Below, piece after piece: positions 33,101 to 43,515 of a DNA stretch of 64,000 bases; position 1 is the stretch's first letter, and each line of letters begins with the position of its first letter. The stretch covers positions 5,084,001 through 5,148,000 of the forward strand of contig CP053160.1 of the NCBI GenBank assembly GCA_014607495.2, given 5' to 3'. This DNA comes from Carposina sasakii (lineage: Eukaryota; Arthropoda; Insecta; Lepidoptera; Carposinidae). The notes below the pieces were generated by a model, which was not told the origin of the DNA, searched no databases, and worked only from the letters and a program-made list of their open reading frames with translations. Position numbers and translations under genes: made by a program.

Positions 33101-34576
33101 CTCGATGAAAAAATAACGTTGCCAAAAACGTAATTTAAAAGAGATGGTAAAATTCGTCATCCGAGTTAAGTGACCCGATAGCTTAGTTGGTGAGAGTGAT
33201 GCGCGGAATGCAAGAGGTCGTGAGTCCAAGGTTGAGGTTTTTGCTTAACAAACCAAAGAAACATTAACTTTGCTATTAGTTTTTAACAGGCAGTTAGGTA
33301 CTGATATATGAAATCACGAATATCTCCAGTTATTCACGAGGTACGGTGCTGATTTTTTTTCTGTAGATAAACATAATAGTGAATAATTATTAGTATAAAA
33401 AATTACGTGCAGAAAGTGTGCACTTTTCGTAAAAAATATTAACTAAAATTAGTTTTTTTTTTCTTTAAATCACCTGCATATATGTGATTGTTATTTAACT
33501 TGAAATACGCGCAATACGATGAAATATTATGAGATAAATAAATTTTGTGTCAGACTCCATTAATAAAAGTACAATACAATTTTTTTCATTTTAGACCCCC
33601 CAAAAACTGGCAACTTTAATAATTTTTGTCTCGGAAACTATGAACAATTGATAGGTAGTTTGTTCTAGCGAATTGTTTCTCCCGTCGAACTACGTCGATA
33701 TACGGGATCAGCTAGAGATGTCCATTTTTCGGATCACTGTGCAACGGTGTTATTACAAAATTATGTCTAAAGTTAGACACTGTTTAAAAATGTAATTTGA
33801 GCATTTGGCAGGAAATTGTATTGAATATCTGTCAAAATGATTAACATTATCGCATTATTATTTTCCTTAGGTCTCTAATCTTCACGGAACTAACTCGTGG
33901 TCTTTGGGACGAACGGCAGAGACTCCGCGAAGGTTTGCTCCACGCTGACATAGGGGGCACAGGGGTGGTGTCCGTTAACCGATTGCGGCAGATCTTGAAG
34001 TCGCACCGGCTGCCTATTAACGCGGATTTATTGGAGTGCATGTTGTCTATGTGAGTTGGTGATCTCTTCACAGCACTAGTTTAATAGATGCTCTTCGTTT
34101 ATCATCACATATTATCTCTCGTAGATCTATGGTTTAAGTTTTTATTTATGAAACTCTGTCGTAATAGGCACCACAAATAGCACGTTTCATATAACTACAA
34201 TGCATATTTGTTTTAGTTTGAAAAAAGACGAGAACTGCAACGTTTTTTACGAAGATTTAATGGAATTCCTCGATTTCAAAACACGGCCCGTTTTTAATTT
34301 GACCGAAGAAGACTATCAAAAAGTTATCAGACATGCGCCCCCACTCAAAGATACCGAAGTAAGTATATCATATCGTGTAATTACTAATCTACTTGCTTCG
34401 TTTAAATGATGATTTGTTTACCCGCTATTTGTTAATTACCTCTATATTTATAAATATGTAATTTACAGTGTAAATTGTGGTCCGATGCCGACACGCTGAT
34501 TGAAGAAGGGTACGTGAATTGGAATGCATTCCTCTGTCAGTTGAACCTTGAACACCTGGTTAAGGATCAGCAATAA
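27104..34576 (+). CDS. EF-hand domain-containing family protein (EFHC1/EFHC2-type, three DM10 domains)
   Basis: Sixteen exons: 27104-27160, 28230-28385, 29075-29225, 29370-29482, 29758-29847, about 29963-30038, 30116-30281, 30500-30662, 30980-31163, 32070-32220, 32294-32482, 32668-32813, 32888-33004, 33871-34050, 34217-34358 and 34469-34576. The product has about 729 residues. It starts with the short N-terminal PLLPGYG motif typical of the family. Three DM10 domains follow (about 75-185, 215-350 and 400-530), each with a RF...Y fold start and a conserved 'D..F' core such as NCDNFTR and NCDPFTKEYY. The C-terminal third is helical and EF-hand-like. EFHC proteins are inner-surface proteins of axonemal doublet microtubules, so this gene is probably used in sperm flagella and ciliated sensory neurons. 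EFHC1 and EFHC2 cannot be told apart here. The border of exon 6 is uncertain by 1 nt. Confidence 0.92.
27206..27480 (-). mobile_element. Lepidopteran 'CTGCTGGACATAGGCC' repeat, diverged
   Basis: In intron 1 of the EFHC-type gene. It contains CTACTGCTGAACATAGGCCT, CAGTCCTGACTAGGTCGTCC, CTACCTACCACGCTGCGCTT and TCGAGCTATGTGCCCTGCCC, blocks of a very common moth and butterfly repeat, probably a non-LTR retrotransposon fragment. A related head lies at 43225. Confidence 0.65.
27808..27950 (+). mobile_element. SINE-like element with tRNA-like 3' part, copy 1
   Basis: A 5' block (GATGAAAAAATAACGTTGCC, then AAAAACGTAAT and GAGATGGTAAAATTCGTCAT) is followed by an A box (TAGTTCAGTTGGTTAGAGCG) and a perfect T-arm (GTGAG-TTCAAAT-CTCAC) with B box, ending TCGGGTGA. 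The anticodon arm is not tRNA-like. Copy 2 is at 33104-33235. Both lie in introns of the EFHC-type gene. Confidence 0.65.
28690..28860 (+). repeat. Repeat family A, diverged 5' module
   Basis: Contains CATCCCTTTCCGTGTAGGTC, GACTAAGGAACTCAGGTGCC and CAAACTTGTCACTGATC. Intron of the EFHC-type gene. Confidence 0.55.
30708..30805 (+). repeat. Repeat family A (3' module)
   Basis: CCCCGCTATGTTAAACGTGA, TCTGGCTAAACCATTTCGGG and ACACAGCCGTC. Intron of the EFHC-type gene. Confidence 0.7.
31268..31497 (+). repeat. Repeat family A, both modules
   Basis: Starts GTTCCTGTGCTGATGCGGGG, continues TTTCACTAGAATACATCAGC and the ACCTATCACTGATTA joint, then the 3' module with CTCGCTATGCGAAAGGTGGC and CCCATTTCGGGAACACCGCC. 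This is the most complete copy with 46466-46675. It abuts the element at 31500. Confidence 0.7.
31500..31880. mobile_element. Family D inverted-repeat element, copy 1
   Basis: Begins ACAGGGTGTTTTTTCGTTGC and ends with AAAACACCCTGA, an inverted terminal repeat of about 13 nt. The interior has CCTTAACGAAGGGTACGTAC and ACGCGTCTATGTGCATTTAT. It is a close match to 52627-53002. No coding capacity. Confidence 0.75.
33104..33235 (+). mobile_element. SINE-like element with tRNA-like 3' part, copy 2
   Basis: Same 5' block as copy 1 (GATGAAAAAATAACGTTGCC) followed by GACCCGATAGCTTAGTTGGT and GGTCGTGAGTCCAAGG. The 3' acceptor-like end is lost. Its 5' ACCCGA would pair with the 3' TCGGGT kept in copy 1, so the ancestor had a closed acceptor stem. 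Confidence 0.6.
33245..33870. other. EFHC-type intron 13, remaining part
   Basis: AT-rich intron sequence with nothing further supported. Confidence 0.4.
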
Positions 34577-36735
34577 TAAAGGATACCTACCTACCATCAT
34601 TCCAACTAAAGTTTAAGATATCAGCACTTTTAACGTTTTCATCCAAGTCTTCAACTACCTAATGTTGGTTCAACGTATATTTCCTGCTGTCAAGTTGGTA
34701 GTATCATTATAGGTGAGTCAATTCCTCAGTCCCTCACATGAACATAATTTTATGTTTACATAAGAGGTTTTAAAATCCAGGAAACCTATATAATATTTTA
34801 TGCTAACAGAGAACCTTCTTCATCAAAGCACTAATAAATGAGCAGATAAAAGTAAATTGCAATAACTTTGGCTTTGCCAACGTATTCAGTAGTAAATGTA
34901 TTCAATACATTTGACTTTCGAAAATATGTTTAGTAGGTGCTACTGAATTTTTTTCTGTAAAAACGGTATCATCACTTAAAATGCTTAGGAACAAAAGAAT
35001 AATGTATTGAAGTTTTAAAGTTAACGATGTTGGTAGAGCAAAAGCTTCAAAAACATAAATCTGCGTGCAGTTAGTAGTGTCGGCATATTTTAGTCGGATT
35101 TCTTATTCTCGGGACATGTTTTAACCACGGTAAACAATCAGCTGGTATCCAATATTTGCCGTTAAGTGCGCAGACAATAGTTTTGGGGATGTCGTTAACA
35201 ATGAACGATAATATCTAGTTGCTTGCTGGATTACTAGACACTTGCTTGCTATCCTACCTTAAAAATATTGCCTCGTGTATATCTTGGGAACAGCTTGGGG
35301 ATTACAGATTTTTATGAGGGCTTATTTAATTTCGTTATCTTAACTAATAGCCCAAGATGTGTACGTTAAGAGTGATGGCTCATGATCTAATTATAATACT
35401 TGCACTTATTATTAAAACGTTATATGCCCCTTTATACATCACTGAAGACTGAATTTGTAGAACTCTCTTATCTAGATTTACCTTTGATAGATAATGTTTC
35501 GGAGTTTTGTATGCATTTTGGTTTTAAGTTAGATATTATGTAACTTATTATTATAAATCACAAAAGACTTAATACTGTTCGAACTCGTATATTTTTGATC
35601 ACAATAAATACAATCACAAGTTACATTGCATTTTTTATTTTATTAAAATCCATTTTCACTGTTGCAAATACATTTTCGCAACATTGAAAATGATCCATGT
35701 CATATGTGCCATGATGCCATACATTCGTCACAATGTCATGTCATACACAATATCTCTCTCATTCCTTTACATACACTCATTGATAGAACCTAATAATTAT
35801 TAAATAAATAACTTAAATAACATACAACTAAATGACTCCTTGAGAATGAACTAATATAATTTGTAATTTTTTTGTCATGAGACATACTGAAGTTTACACA
35901 CCATGGCATTACATGTCGTTTCATTAAACGCAAGGGAATAGAAATCATGAATGACTAATGCCCAAGAGACCCATGGTGTGTCATACATAATACTCGTCCA
36001 TTAATTGATTTTCACATGGCACAAAGTACCAATTAATTTGGAGAATCCTCCATAGAAATACAACCAAACTTGCTGTTTAGAATTTAATGTTTTCCTATTA
36101 ATCTTTATCTTTTTCAATGGCTTAGAAAAATATTCGTTGTAAGTCCATGGCGGGCAAATCAATGCTACGAGTAGTTTACGTGAAATATCTTGTAAAATAC
36201 AGTGTTTCAAGATTACGTGGCGTTTTCAAATCCAAGATATGCTTTAGTTAACATTTTTAAAACCTAATTTAAATTATGACACTGGACAATTTCTTCACAA
36301 AAATTTCTAATATGTTACATATTTACATTACTTATAATAATAATTTATAGGTAGGCTACAAGAAAACTTTATGGGCTACCTACGATTATTTTATGATTCA
36401 CTGCGGACTACATAGCAGAGGCACACTTAGTCTTTCTTTGATACATGTATCTGCCAATATCGGCGCCGTAACTGCTAGCCTTTTGGGATAGGCGCTCTTT
36501 ATTTACCCAGGCACTTACATAAATTCGATGTCCCACAATAATATAAGGTCTAACGTAGGTAGGAGGTAGCCCATTTACAAAAGTAGATAATATTAAGATT
36601 TGGTTCAATATTGATGTGGAGTTCCTATTAAAGATTTCCTGTAAAATTGATTTTAGATATAATATTACAAACTGGTCACTTCGATTCAATTCAACTAGCT
36701 ACAACCTATTATTATGTTAAAGTCTCATGTTTACA
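34577..36735. other. Intergenic region between converging EFHC-type gene and mol
   Basis: AT-rich. AATAAA on the plus strand at 34575-34580 (overlapping the EFHC stop) and near 34833 could end the EFHC transcript. AATAAA on the minus strand at 36498-36503 can end the mol transcript. No gene between them is supported. Confidence 0.45.
36498..36503 (-). terminator. Poly(A) signal of mol
   Basis: AATAAA on the minus strand about 230 nt after the mol stop at 36736-36738. Confidence 0.5.
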
Positions 36736-39700
36736 TCACCACGTTTCTTTCACCCGCTCCGCTGCGGGTATTTGAGGTCGAAATCTGAAAAAGAAAAAAT
36801 ACATTAACATAGTAACTGAGTGGACACCCAGAATCGCGAAATACTGGACAGTCGACATCACCACAAGAGGCATATAACCTGACCCATGGCAATAGGCGAG
36901 TGTGCACTGATCGATGATGATGATGATAGTAATAACTTCCAGTTATTTTTGTCCCAGCCATTTTGAGCATATACAGCTAGACCATATAAAGATGGTTAAA
37001 GTTGCTACAGATGCGCCACCAATCATATTCTTTAGTCCCTGATGTCAATGAATTTGTTTGGTGGATATCAAACGCTACGAGTATTACTATGGATGCAACG
37101 TGTAGCAAATCTACATATTGTAGAGATTACCTATGAGGTGCAATGCCAGGAGAGGTGACTGGTGGGCTGACAGCGAGCGGTGACATCTTGATTGCGGAGC
37201 TGTTCCCATTGATGCTGGACCCCAAACTAGATGCAGAGTCCGCTCTGGAAATATGAGATACGAATTAATTTGGATGTAGGATGTAGTTAACTGTATTTGG
37301 ATTAAATATGGCTGTTGATCCCATGGAGGATATTTATTTCCTCCATGGTTGATCCTATGTTTATAGATACTAATAAACTAGGATGTTCTAACCTACTGTA
37401 GTCAGTAGAAAGACAGAAGTTTCTTTATACTAGTAGCCGACCACGATATCGTCCTACGTGAACTTTAGAATTCTTGTTGATGGCGTCATGTTGGCTGACC
37501 TGTCAATCTGCCTCCTGAAGAGCGGATACCTCCACGGTGAGTTGGGTTTGCGCTGCTCATGTTGGTAGCCCGGGTTATCGAGTCCTCGGCTCTCATTTAC
37601 CACGGACATGGACACCTGTCCCTCTGTCTCTCGTGTCTTCGATGACAACCGCCTGAAATGTAGGTATAACTGGTTGTTCAGAAGATTTGAATGTGATGGT
37701 TTTCTTTGATGGAACTAATTGCGTAGAAATATCTAAGTAGTCGCCTATAAATCTCTTTCTGCTATCCTGGTAGAAATTCTAGGACCTCTTCATTTAGTTA
37801 ATCCTTCACACACGAAAACGAACATAATATTATGTTTATCACAAATCCCTTAGCAGAATTAGCTTAGTTGATACCTATGAACCTACAGATGGGGTTATCT
37901 CACCTCAGTATCCTAGATGGAAGAGAAGGCTGGTTCTGCGGCCGCGCCCGCTGCCGACTGTCTACTATAAGAACATGGCGGTCGTACGGCGTGTCGTAGT
38001 CCACTTCCAGCACGGTGGAGAACCGGTGCGGCCACGTTAGGTCCAGCGCCGTTATTATTAATCCTACTACTAAGCAAATACAGCCTGAAACAAAAATTAG
38101 AAAAGGATTTATTGGCTTCAAATAACACGCCTAATAAGTCAGGGCTGTTTATGATATTATGTCAATGGATTCTAAAGCATCGCAAGTAAGGTGTAAGGCC
38201 CAAGAATGGATAGACCATCGTCAACTTGCTTGCTACGGCCATACGACAGTGTATGTTTCCGTGATGGTCATCAAAAGTTCAGCTGTCTTATGATCTTACC
38301 TGATATGAGCACTAGCCAAAAACACCAGCCAAGTGACAGGTACAGCATGGAGCCATCCAGCCTGACCACCAGTGGCACGTGGGGGAGGGAGTACCAGTAA
38401 CCTCCAGCAGTGGAACAGAGGGTCATGCCCAGCACCATCATTGCGTAGGCTCCATAGCGAGGTACCACTACCAGGAGCAGGTTCATGAGCAGCCATAGCG
38501 CTAGTGCTGTCCTATAATATTGAGAGAGACCTTGTGTAAAATTATTAAAATATTGATGGAAGTTGTATGAATAATTCCATTTGCGAAAACTAAGAAAATT
38601 TGCTCTCATTACCATATTAATGCTTATCCATATAAGCAGTACCTACGTCTCAGAATAGGTATATGAATAATACTTTACCACAAGAGCGTGGTAGCAGTAT
38701 ACCCCGCGGCGCGATATTTGGCGCCCCACTCGAAGCCCTCATGCTGCACCGCGAAGTGTTCAGCCACCGACAGCACCGGGTACGGTAGACCCCGCGCCAA
38801 GCCCGCCCGGTACCATTCTTGGATGGCCCCGGCCTCTTCCCAGCGGAACTGCTCGTTGTAGTCCACGCCGCCGTCACCGAATGTCGTATTGCTCCATGGT
38901 ATTGCTGGAATATTGAGTAAAGACGTTTGTCAAAAAATGAAAGGTGGCTCCATAAACAGATATTGGGATAAAACCATTTACTTAACTAGTCGTAGTAGTT
39001 TAGGACATGCCAGCAACTTCATTCGCGTGACATTTTCATGATCTTCACCTATACATATCTGCTCACAAATTATCACATATAGATAGTCAGCAATCCATAC
39101 GAATAGAATCTGAAGTATAGTAGTAATTTTACTCACGCACATGAACAGCCGTCAATTCAGCTGCTTGTTAGAGTCCAAAAAAAGTTGGATATATACTCAC
39201 CAGTAAGTGTGACATTGACATGGCCCAGGCCCACGTGCACCGCCAGCCAGCAGTCGAGGCGTTCTGCGGAGAAGGCCCGATAAGCTGCACGGGCCAGCCG
39301 GGCACCACCCACGTGCCATGATGACCCGTGTTTGCAGACTGCGGACATAATTACCAAAGTTGTATGTTCAGGATTACTGAAGGTGTATCCATAGTTACTT
39401 GTAAGGAACTACTGTCTATATTTTATAGCCACTGGACCTGATCTAGATAAATTAAAATGTTGTCTCTTAATGACTGATTAGAGGGTGCTCCTGTGTTACG
39501 ATCTTCTAGAACAATCCGAGTGGGCTGAGGTTCTTGGGAATAATAATAAATATATATGCAGCCAATTGTGTGTCCGCGCCTTATGTGTCTAAAGTTATTT
39601 ATATAATTAGTGTTTTTTCTTATAATTACCAACTAAGTAAGTATGAAGTAAAATTCAAGATTTCCAAAATTTAGTTAATTTGGTAACGGTTGTTAAACGC

Positions 39701-42700
39701 TTATTAAATAGACATGACTTTACCTCTGATTTTGCAAAAAAGAGTTGAAATTTCAACACTAGGCATCGCTAGCTAGCTACATTGTTTTCGGGTGACCGCC
39801 CAAGTGTAAAAATCAACGACCATTTTGCAGGTTCTATGATTACATTGACCCCAAAAATCTCGAATTAAAACAATATTGAAAGTAATGGGAGTCACTCTCA
39901 TACCATATTATTACTAAACTATGAAATTCATAGAGTCCGATACGCTCACTATATTTTTTGAGACTGCCGCCGGCCCTGAAGGGGTTTTATTTAAAACTAG
40001 TGGACGCCCGCGACTCCGTCCGCGTGGACTACAAAAAAAAAAACAAAATGTCGAAATTATCCGGGATAAAAACATTTTTCCGGGATAAAAAGTAGCCTAT
40101 ATGTTAAGTGGGACCTGTCACAATATACCTATTCCTGAAAACTGCATAGAAAGCGGTTCAGCCGTTTGTGACATTAGCGTGCACAAACGCACAGACAAAC
40201 CGACAAACAGACAAAAATTCAAAAAATCATTATTTTGGGTACTATTGCGTTGATAAAGGTATTATTATATATATTTTTTCTCATATATCTTCCATGTACA
40301 GACATGACCCGTTACATTTTTATTATATGTATAGATATGTATCAGAAAACCGAATGAATATCCCTACTTTCTATGCATATGTCGTGGCCATATTGTTAAA
40401 TTGATCATTTCATGAAATGGTCGAGCATTTCATGAAGTGGTCGCATTTCATGAAGTGGCCAATTCAATTTGACCAGATCGTTAAATCGTCTACATTTCAC
40501 GATTTTGTCATCCACGTTTGGCCAAATCGTATTAACAGGGTGTCCATAAAATCCGAATGTGGTAAGCTTACACCATATATAAGTATACTATAAGGTATGA
40601 TGGTATGATTTTTTTTTGCTATTATTTATGTGATATTTTCACAATATAATATTTAAAAACATAAAAGACTTTACAAAAGCGATTCGCATCTGGCACATCG
40701 CCGGACGCTGCCTGGGCACGCTCGCTCCGCTCGCTCGGCTCGTGCGTCATTTGTCATAGTCTAACCTAACCTAACCTATCGTAATCTAAGGTTTTTGTTT
40801 AACAATATTATTATAAACCACCATTAAGTCTAATATACATTATACAATATAACACACTATCCGTGAACTTCTTCTGCATAGTCACCCTACTCTCTTTAAT
40901 TTGTTTTATAACCTAAAAAGAAAAATCCGCCATCTTCTATACATAGTATAAAATGAAGTTGCGAAGGGCGCCCAAAATGTGTTTGTTACCTAGGATCTCA
41001 AAAACTACTATATCAATAGCTATGCGGTTTTCAATAATAGAAAGAAGACATTCCAGGGATTCTATAGGTGTATAATTTAGGTGTACCTACTTAAGAAATT
41101 ATTAGAGTAATCGTAACAGTTATCAGACGGACGGAAGAAAAACGAGCTTTTTGGAGGCTTGCATTGCGTGCGCTGCTGAAATAACTTAAAATACAGAATA
41201 ACAATGTATGGGGGAATTATTCTTCTCAAAAAGTTCTATAAAAAAGTCTGCGATAGCATATGTCTATCCTTTAAGGTTTAGCCACAATAACGATTTTAGT
41301 GGTGTTCAAGTTTAATTTACGAAATATCTTATTTTTCAATTACTCGATGTTCCTACCGACATAGACCAATAAACATAAAACAAAATGCATATCAAATTAA
41401 AGCTGATGAAATGAGGATTCCGAATATATACATATCATAACACTTTTATGTTGATATTAATACACAAGATGCATTTACAATGCCGAGGGCAGAGATGGCG
41501 GCGGCGGCGGCTGCGTTCCGTCGTTGTGTCAGTCGATCGGTCCGCATAGCACGACAGTGGCGGCGAGTGGCGGCGCGCGGCGGCGGCGACGGCGGTGGTG
41601 GGGGTGGGCTCATGTTGAGGTGCGCGACCCGAACGGGCAGAAACGTGAGGGCAGACAACGTTGATGGTTGTGTCGAATTATAAAATTCCGAGCGAAGCCG
41701 GAACCGCGGGCTGCTAGTCACACATAAATAAAACGCGCGCAGCGCCTCTACCGGTGATTCATGTAACTATTTTACGATATGATCAATAATCTTGACCACT
41801 TCATGAAATGATCGGGCGTTTAGTTGCCCATATCGAGAAACGATTTTTAATCATCGATCTGCCCAAACCATATCATGATGTGGCCAATAGACAGTTGAAC
41901 TTTTCATGAAATGCGACCATTTCATGAAATGCTCGACCATTTCATGAAATGATCAATTCTACGATATGGCCACGACACATACATAGAGAAATACGACCGT
42001 GAGGCAAGTAAACCTCCATGCCGTATTTTGGCCAGGGCGGCCAACCTCAACGGAGATTAGACATGTATGCAGGAGACATTATAGTGCATAAGTGTCTGGG
42101 TAAACATAGTTGCACTCCTTGTTCCCACACTCTTATAGCTCGAAGAGATGGAAATCCGACACAATCGGAGAGAGATCAGGTGCAGGATCGACGACTTTAC
42201 GTGCTTTTCAAAGCACGAGCTAGTGACAATTTTTTTATTAATATAGTAATATTGGTATTCTTGTAACTTACCTAGGATAACTGTCCCAACGAAGAGACTA
42301 AGCGTAACAATAGTGAATGTTGAAAATCTCTGGAACAAAAAACTGGATAAGCAATAATAATAGCTTTAGAATGGTTATTACAAGTAAAATTCTCTATTGT
42401 TATGTCAATTAGAGAGTCGTTGTCTTTTTAGCTGCAGTCTAGTACTTCAGTACTCGTAGCTATACCTACTTGTTGTTCTTAAGTCACGTTTACTGATGTG
42501 AAAAGTGGCATAGGAACTCTAGTCCTATATACTAATTCAAGTACATACTTAATTTCTTTGATTGTTTATTTAGATAATGTTACTTCCAGCCGCTACAGCC
42601 AGGTTCTTCACAGTAGGGACTTACCTCATTCTTATTACTCGAAAAAGAAAAACTTATAAATATCGTGTAAAGTGTATACACAAGAAAGTATTAAAGTGCA

Positions 42701-42892
42701 AGCGTTCTCCTTGTAGTAGAACTTTACCTCTTTTCTAATTCCCGGGAAAATGGCAAGGAAGGCGACGTAGAGCGTTAACGCAGCCAAGCACAGCGCAAGC
42801 GCAGGCACATCGGCCGCTACAGCAGTTCTGTTGTGGTAAGCATACAGGGTCGGCCCGCCTTCCTCGCGGAATGCATCGAACCACCCCTTCAT
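36736..42892 (-). CDS. mol: Dual oxidase maturation factor (DUOXA / moladietz)
   Basis: Nine coding exons: 42728-42892, 42272-42329, 39201-39338, 38679-38904, 38300-38511, 37904-38084, 37530-37652, 37131-37244 and 36736-36784. All phases agree, giving about 421 residues. The start KGWFDAFREEGGPTLY leads into a first helix (about 28-49), then a conserved PGIRKERFSTFTIVTLSLF segment and helix 2. An extracellular part follows with HVGLGHVNVTLTG (an N-glycosylation site) and YNEQFRW...LPYPVLSVAEHF, and then three or more helices in 184-285. DUOXA escorts dual oxidase from the ER to the cell surface and stays in the H2O2-producing complex, used in insects for gut immunity and cuticle cross-linking. 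The ATG lies 12 nt inside an acceptor-led exon, so non-coding 5' exons lie to the right. The C-terminal exons 7-9 are less conserved and less certain. A stop at 37454 gives an alternative end. Confidence 0.9.
37454..37529 (-). other. Alternative C-terminal extension of mol exon 7
   Basis: If the donor GTATCC after 37530 is not used, the reading frame continues 25 codons to TAG at 37454. The donor is non-consensus at its last positions, so both ends are possible. Confidence 0.45.
39994..40345 (+). mobile_element. Repeat family C copy
   Basis: Begins ACTAGTGGACGCCCGCGACT, CCGTCCGCGTGGA, then CCGGGATAAAAAGTAGCCTA, GTGGGACCTGTCACAATATA and GCGTGCACAAACGCACAGAC, and ends GTACAGACATGACCCGTTAC followed by TTATATGTATAGAT. 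It lies directly left of the 1.6-kb inverted-repeat element, inside a mol intron. Confidence 0.75.
40380..41977. mobile_element. 1.6-kb non-autonomous DNA transposon with palindrome-array ends
   Basis: Both ends begin TGTCGTGGCCATAT reading inward. The inverted repeat extends about 75 nt and carries three copies each of CATTTCATGAAATG or a one-base variant (40406, 40426, 40444; 41900, 41918, 41938). A further partial copy is near 41790. The element is flanked on both sides by CATA (40376-40379 and 41978-41981), a likely 4-bp target duplication. The interior holds a short (CCTAA)n run near 40760 and a GGC-rich block at 41495-41610. No transposase ORF is seen. It lies in the mol intron between exons 2 and 3. 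I cannot assign a superfamily. Confidence 0.75.
42000..42235 (-). mobile_element. tRNA-derived SINE 3' part, minus strand
   Basis: The reverse complement matches 50030-50250: GCTCGTGCTTTGAAAAGCAC, CGTAAAGTCGTCGATCCTGC, CTGATCTCTCTCCG and CACTATAATGTCTCCTGC. It ends just right of the 1.6-kb element. Confidence 0.65.
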
Positions 42893-43224
42893 CGCTCGCC
42901 CAGCCTGGAAATGGGAGAAAAAAATTATGAATATATTAGTTACTATCATTTAAGTTCTAAAATTTTAATAGTACTAACGAACTATATGGAAATATATGAA
43001 CTGAATAGCAGCCACCTAGTTTTGTTTTTGGCCTAAAAGATTGAAGTTGCTATCTATCGCACCCTTAAAATTAATACATAATTCATAATTGTTTATTGTA
43101 CACAGAAAAAAACACAAGATAAAATATTTGAAACGATAATGTACAAAGGCGAGCTTATCTCTAACAGACATTTTTGATATTCAATTCCGTTTACGACGAA
43201 ACAAATTCATTTTGCATTAGATGA

Positions 43225-43515
43225 GTAAATAACTCGCAACCCTTCGCAGGGTATTGCAGTCCACTGCTGGACATAGGCCTCTCCCAGGGAACGCCACAAG
43301 GCTACTGCCACAGGGGGGTTATGCCCATAGTCACCACGCTGGGCAGGTGGGTTAGTGACCGCAGTGTGATTTTCAGACTATGTTGTCAGTACCGAAGGCG
43401 CTGCTGCCCACCTCCCGGAAACCCTTATCGCCTCGTACGATACCCACGGGTAGGCAGGGGTGGTACAAACTTTGCCGGCACCACGCGGGGCGGTACCCTT
43501 CGCATGGCATGCTCG
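43225..43515 (+). mobile_element. Lepidopteran 'CTGCTGGACATAGGCC' repeat
   Basis: Contains GCAGTCCACTGCTGGACATA, GGCCTCTCCCAGGGAACGCC, ATAGTCACCACGCTGGGCAG, CACCTCCCGGAAACCCTTAT and TACGATACCCACGGGTAGGC. It is GC-rich against its surroundings. The short ORFs on both strands here are by-products of the repeat. Confidence 0.7.

Noticed and set aside
41446..41721. Overlapping Ala/Pro-rich ORFs on both strands (67 and 91 codons)
   Set aside because: They are produced by a (GGC)n-rich block inside the inverted-repeat element. There is low complexity and no family similarity.
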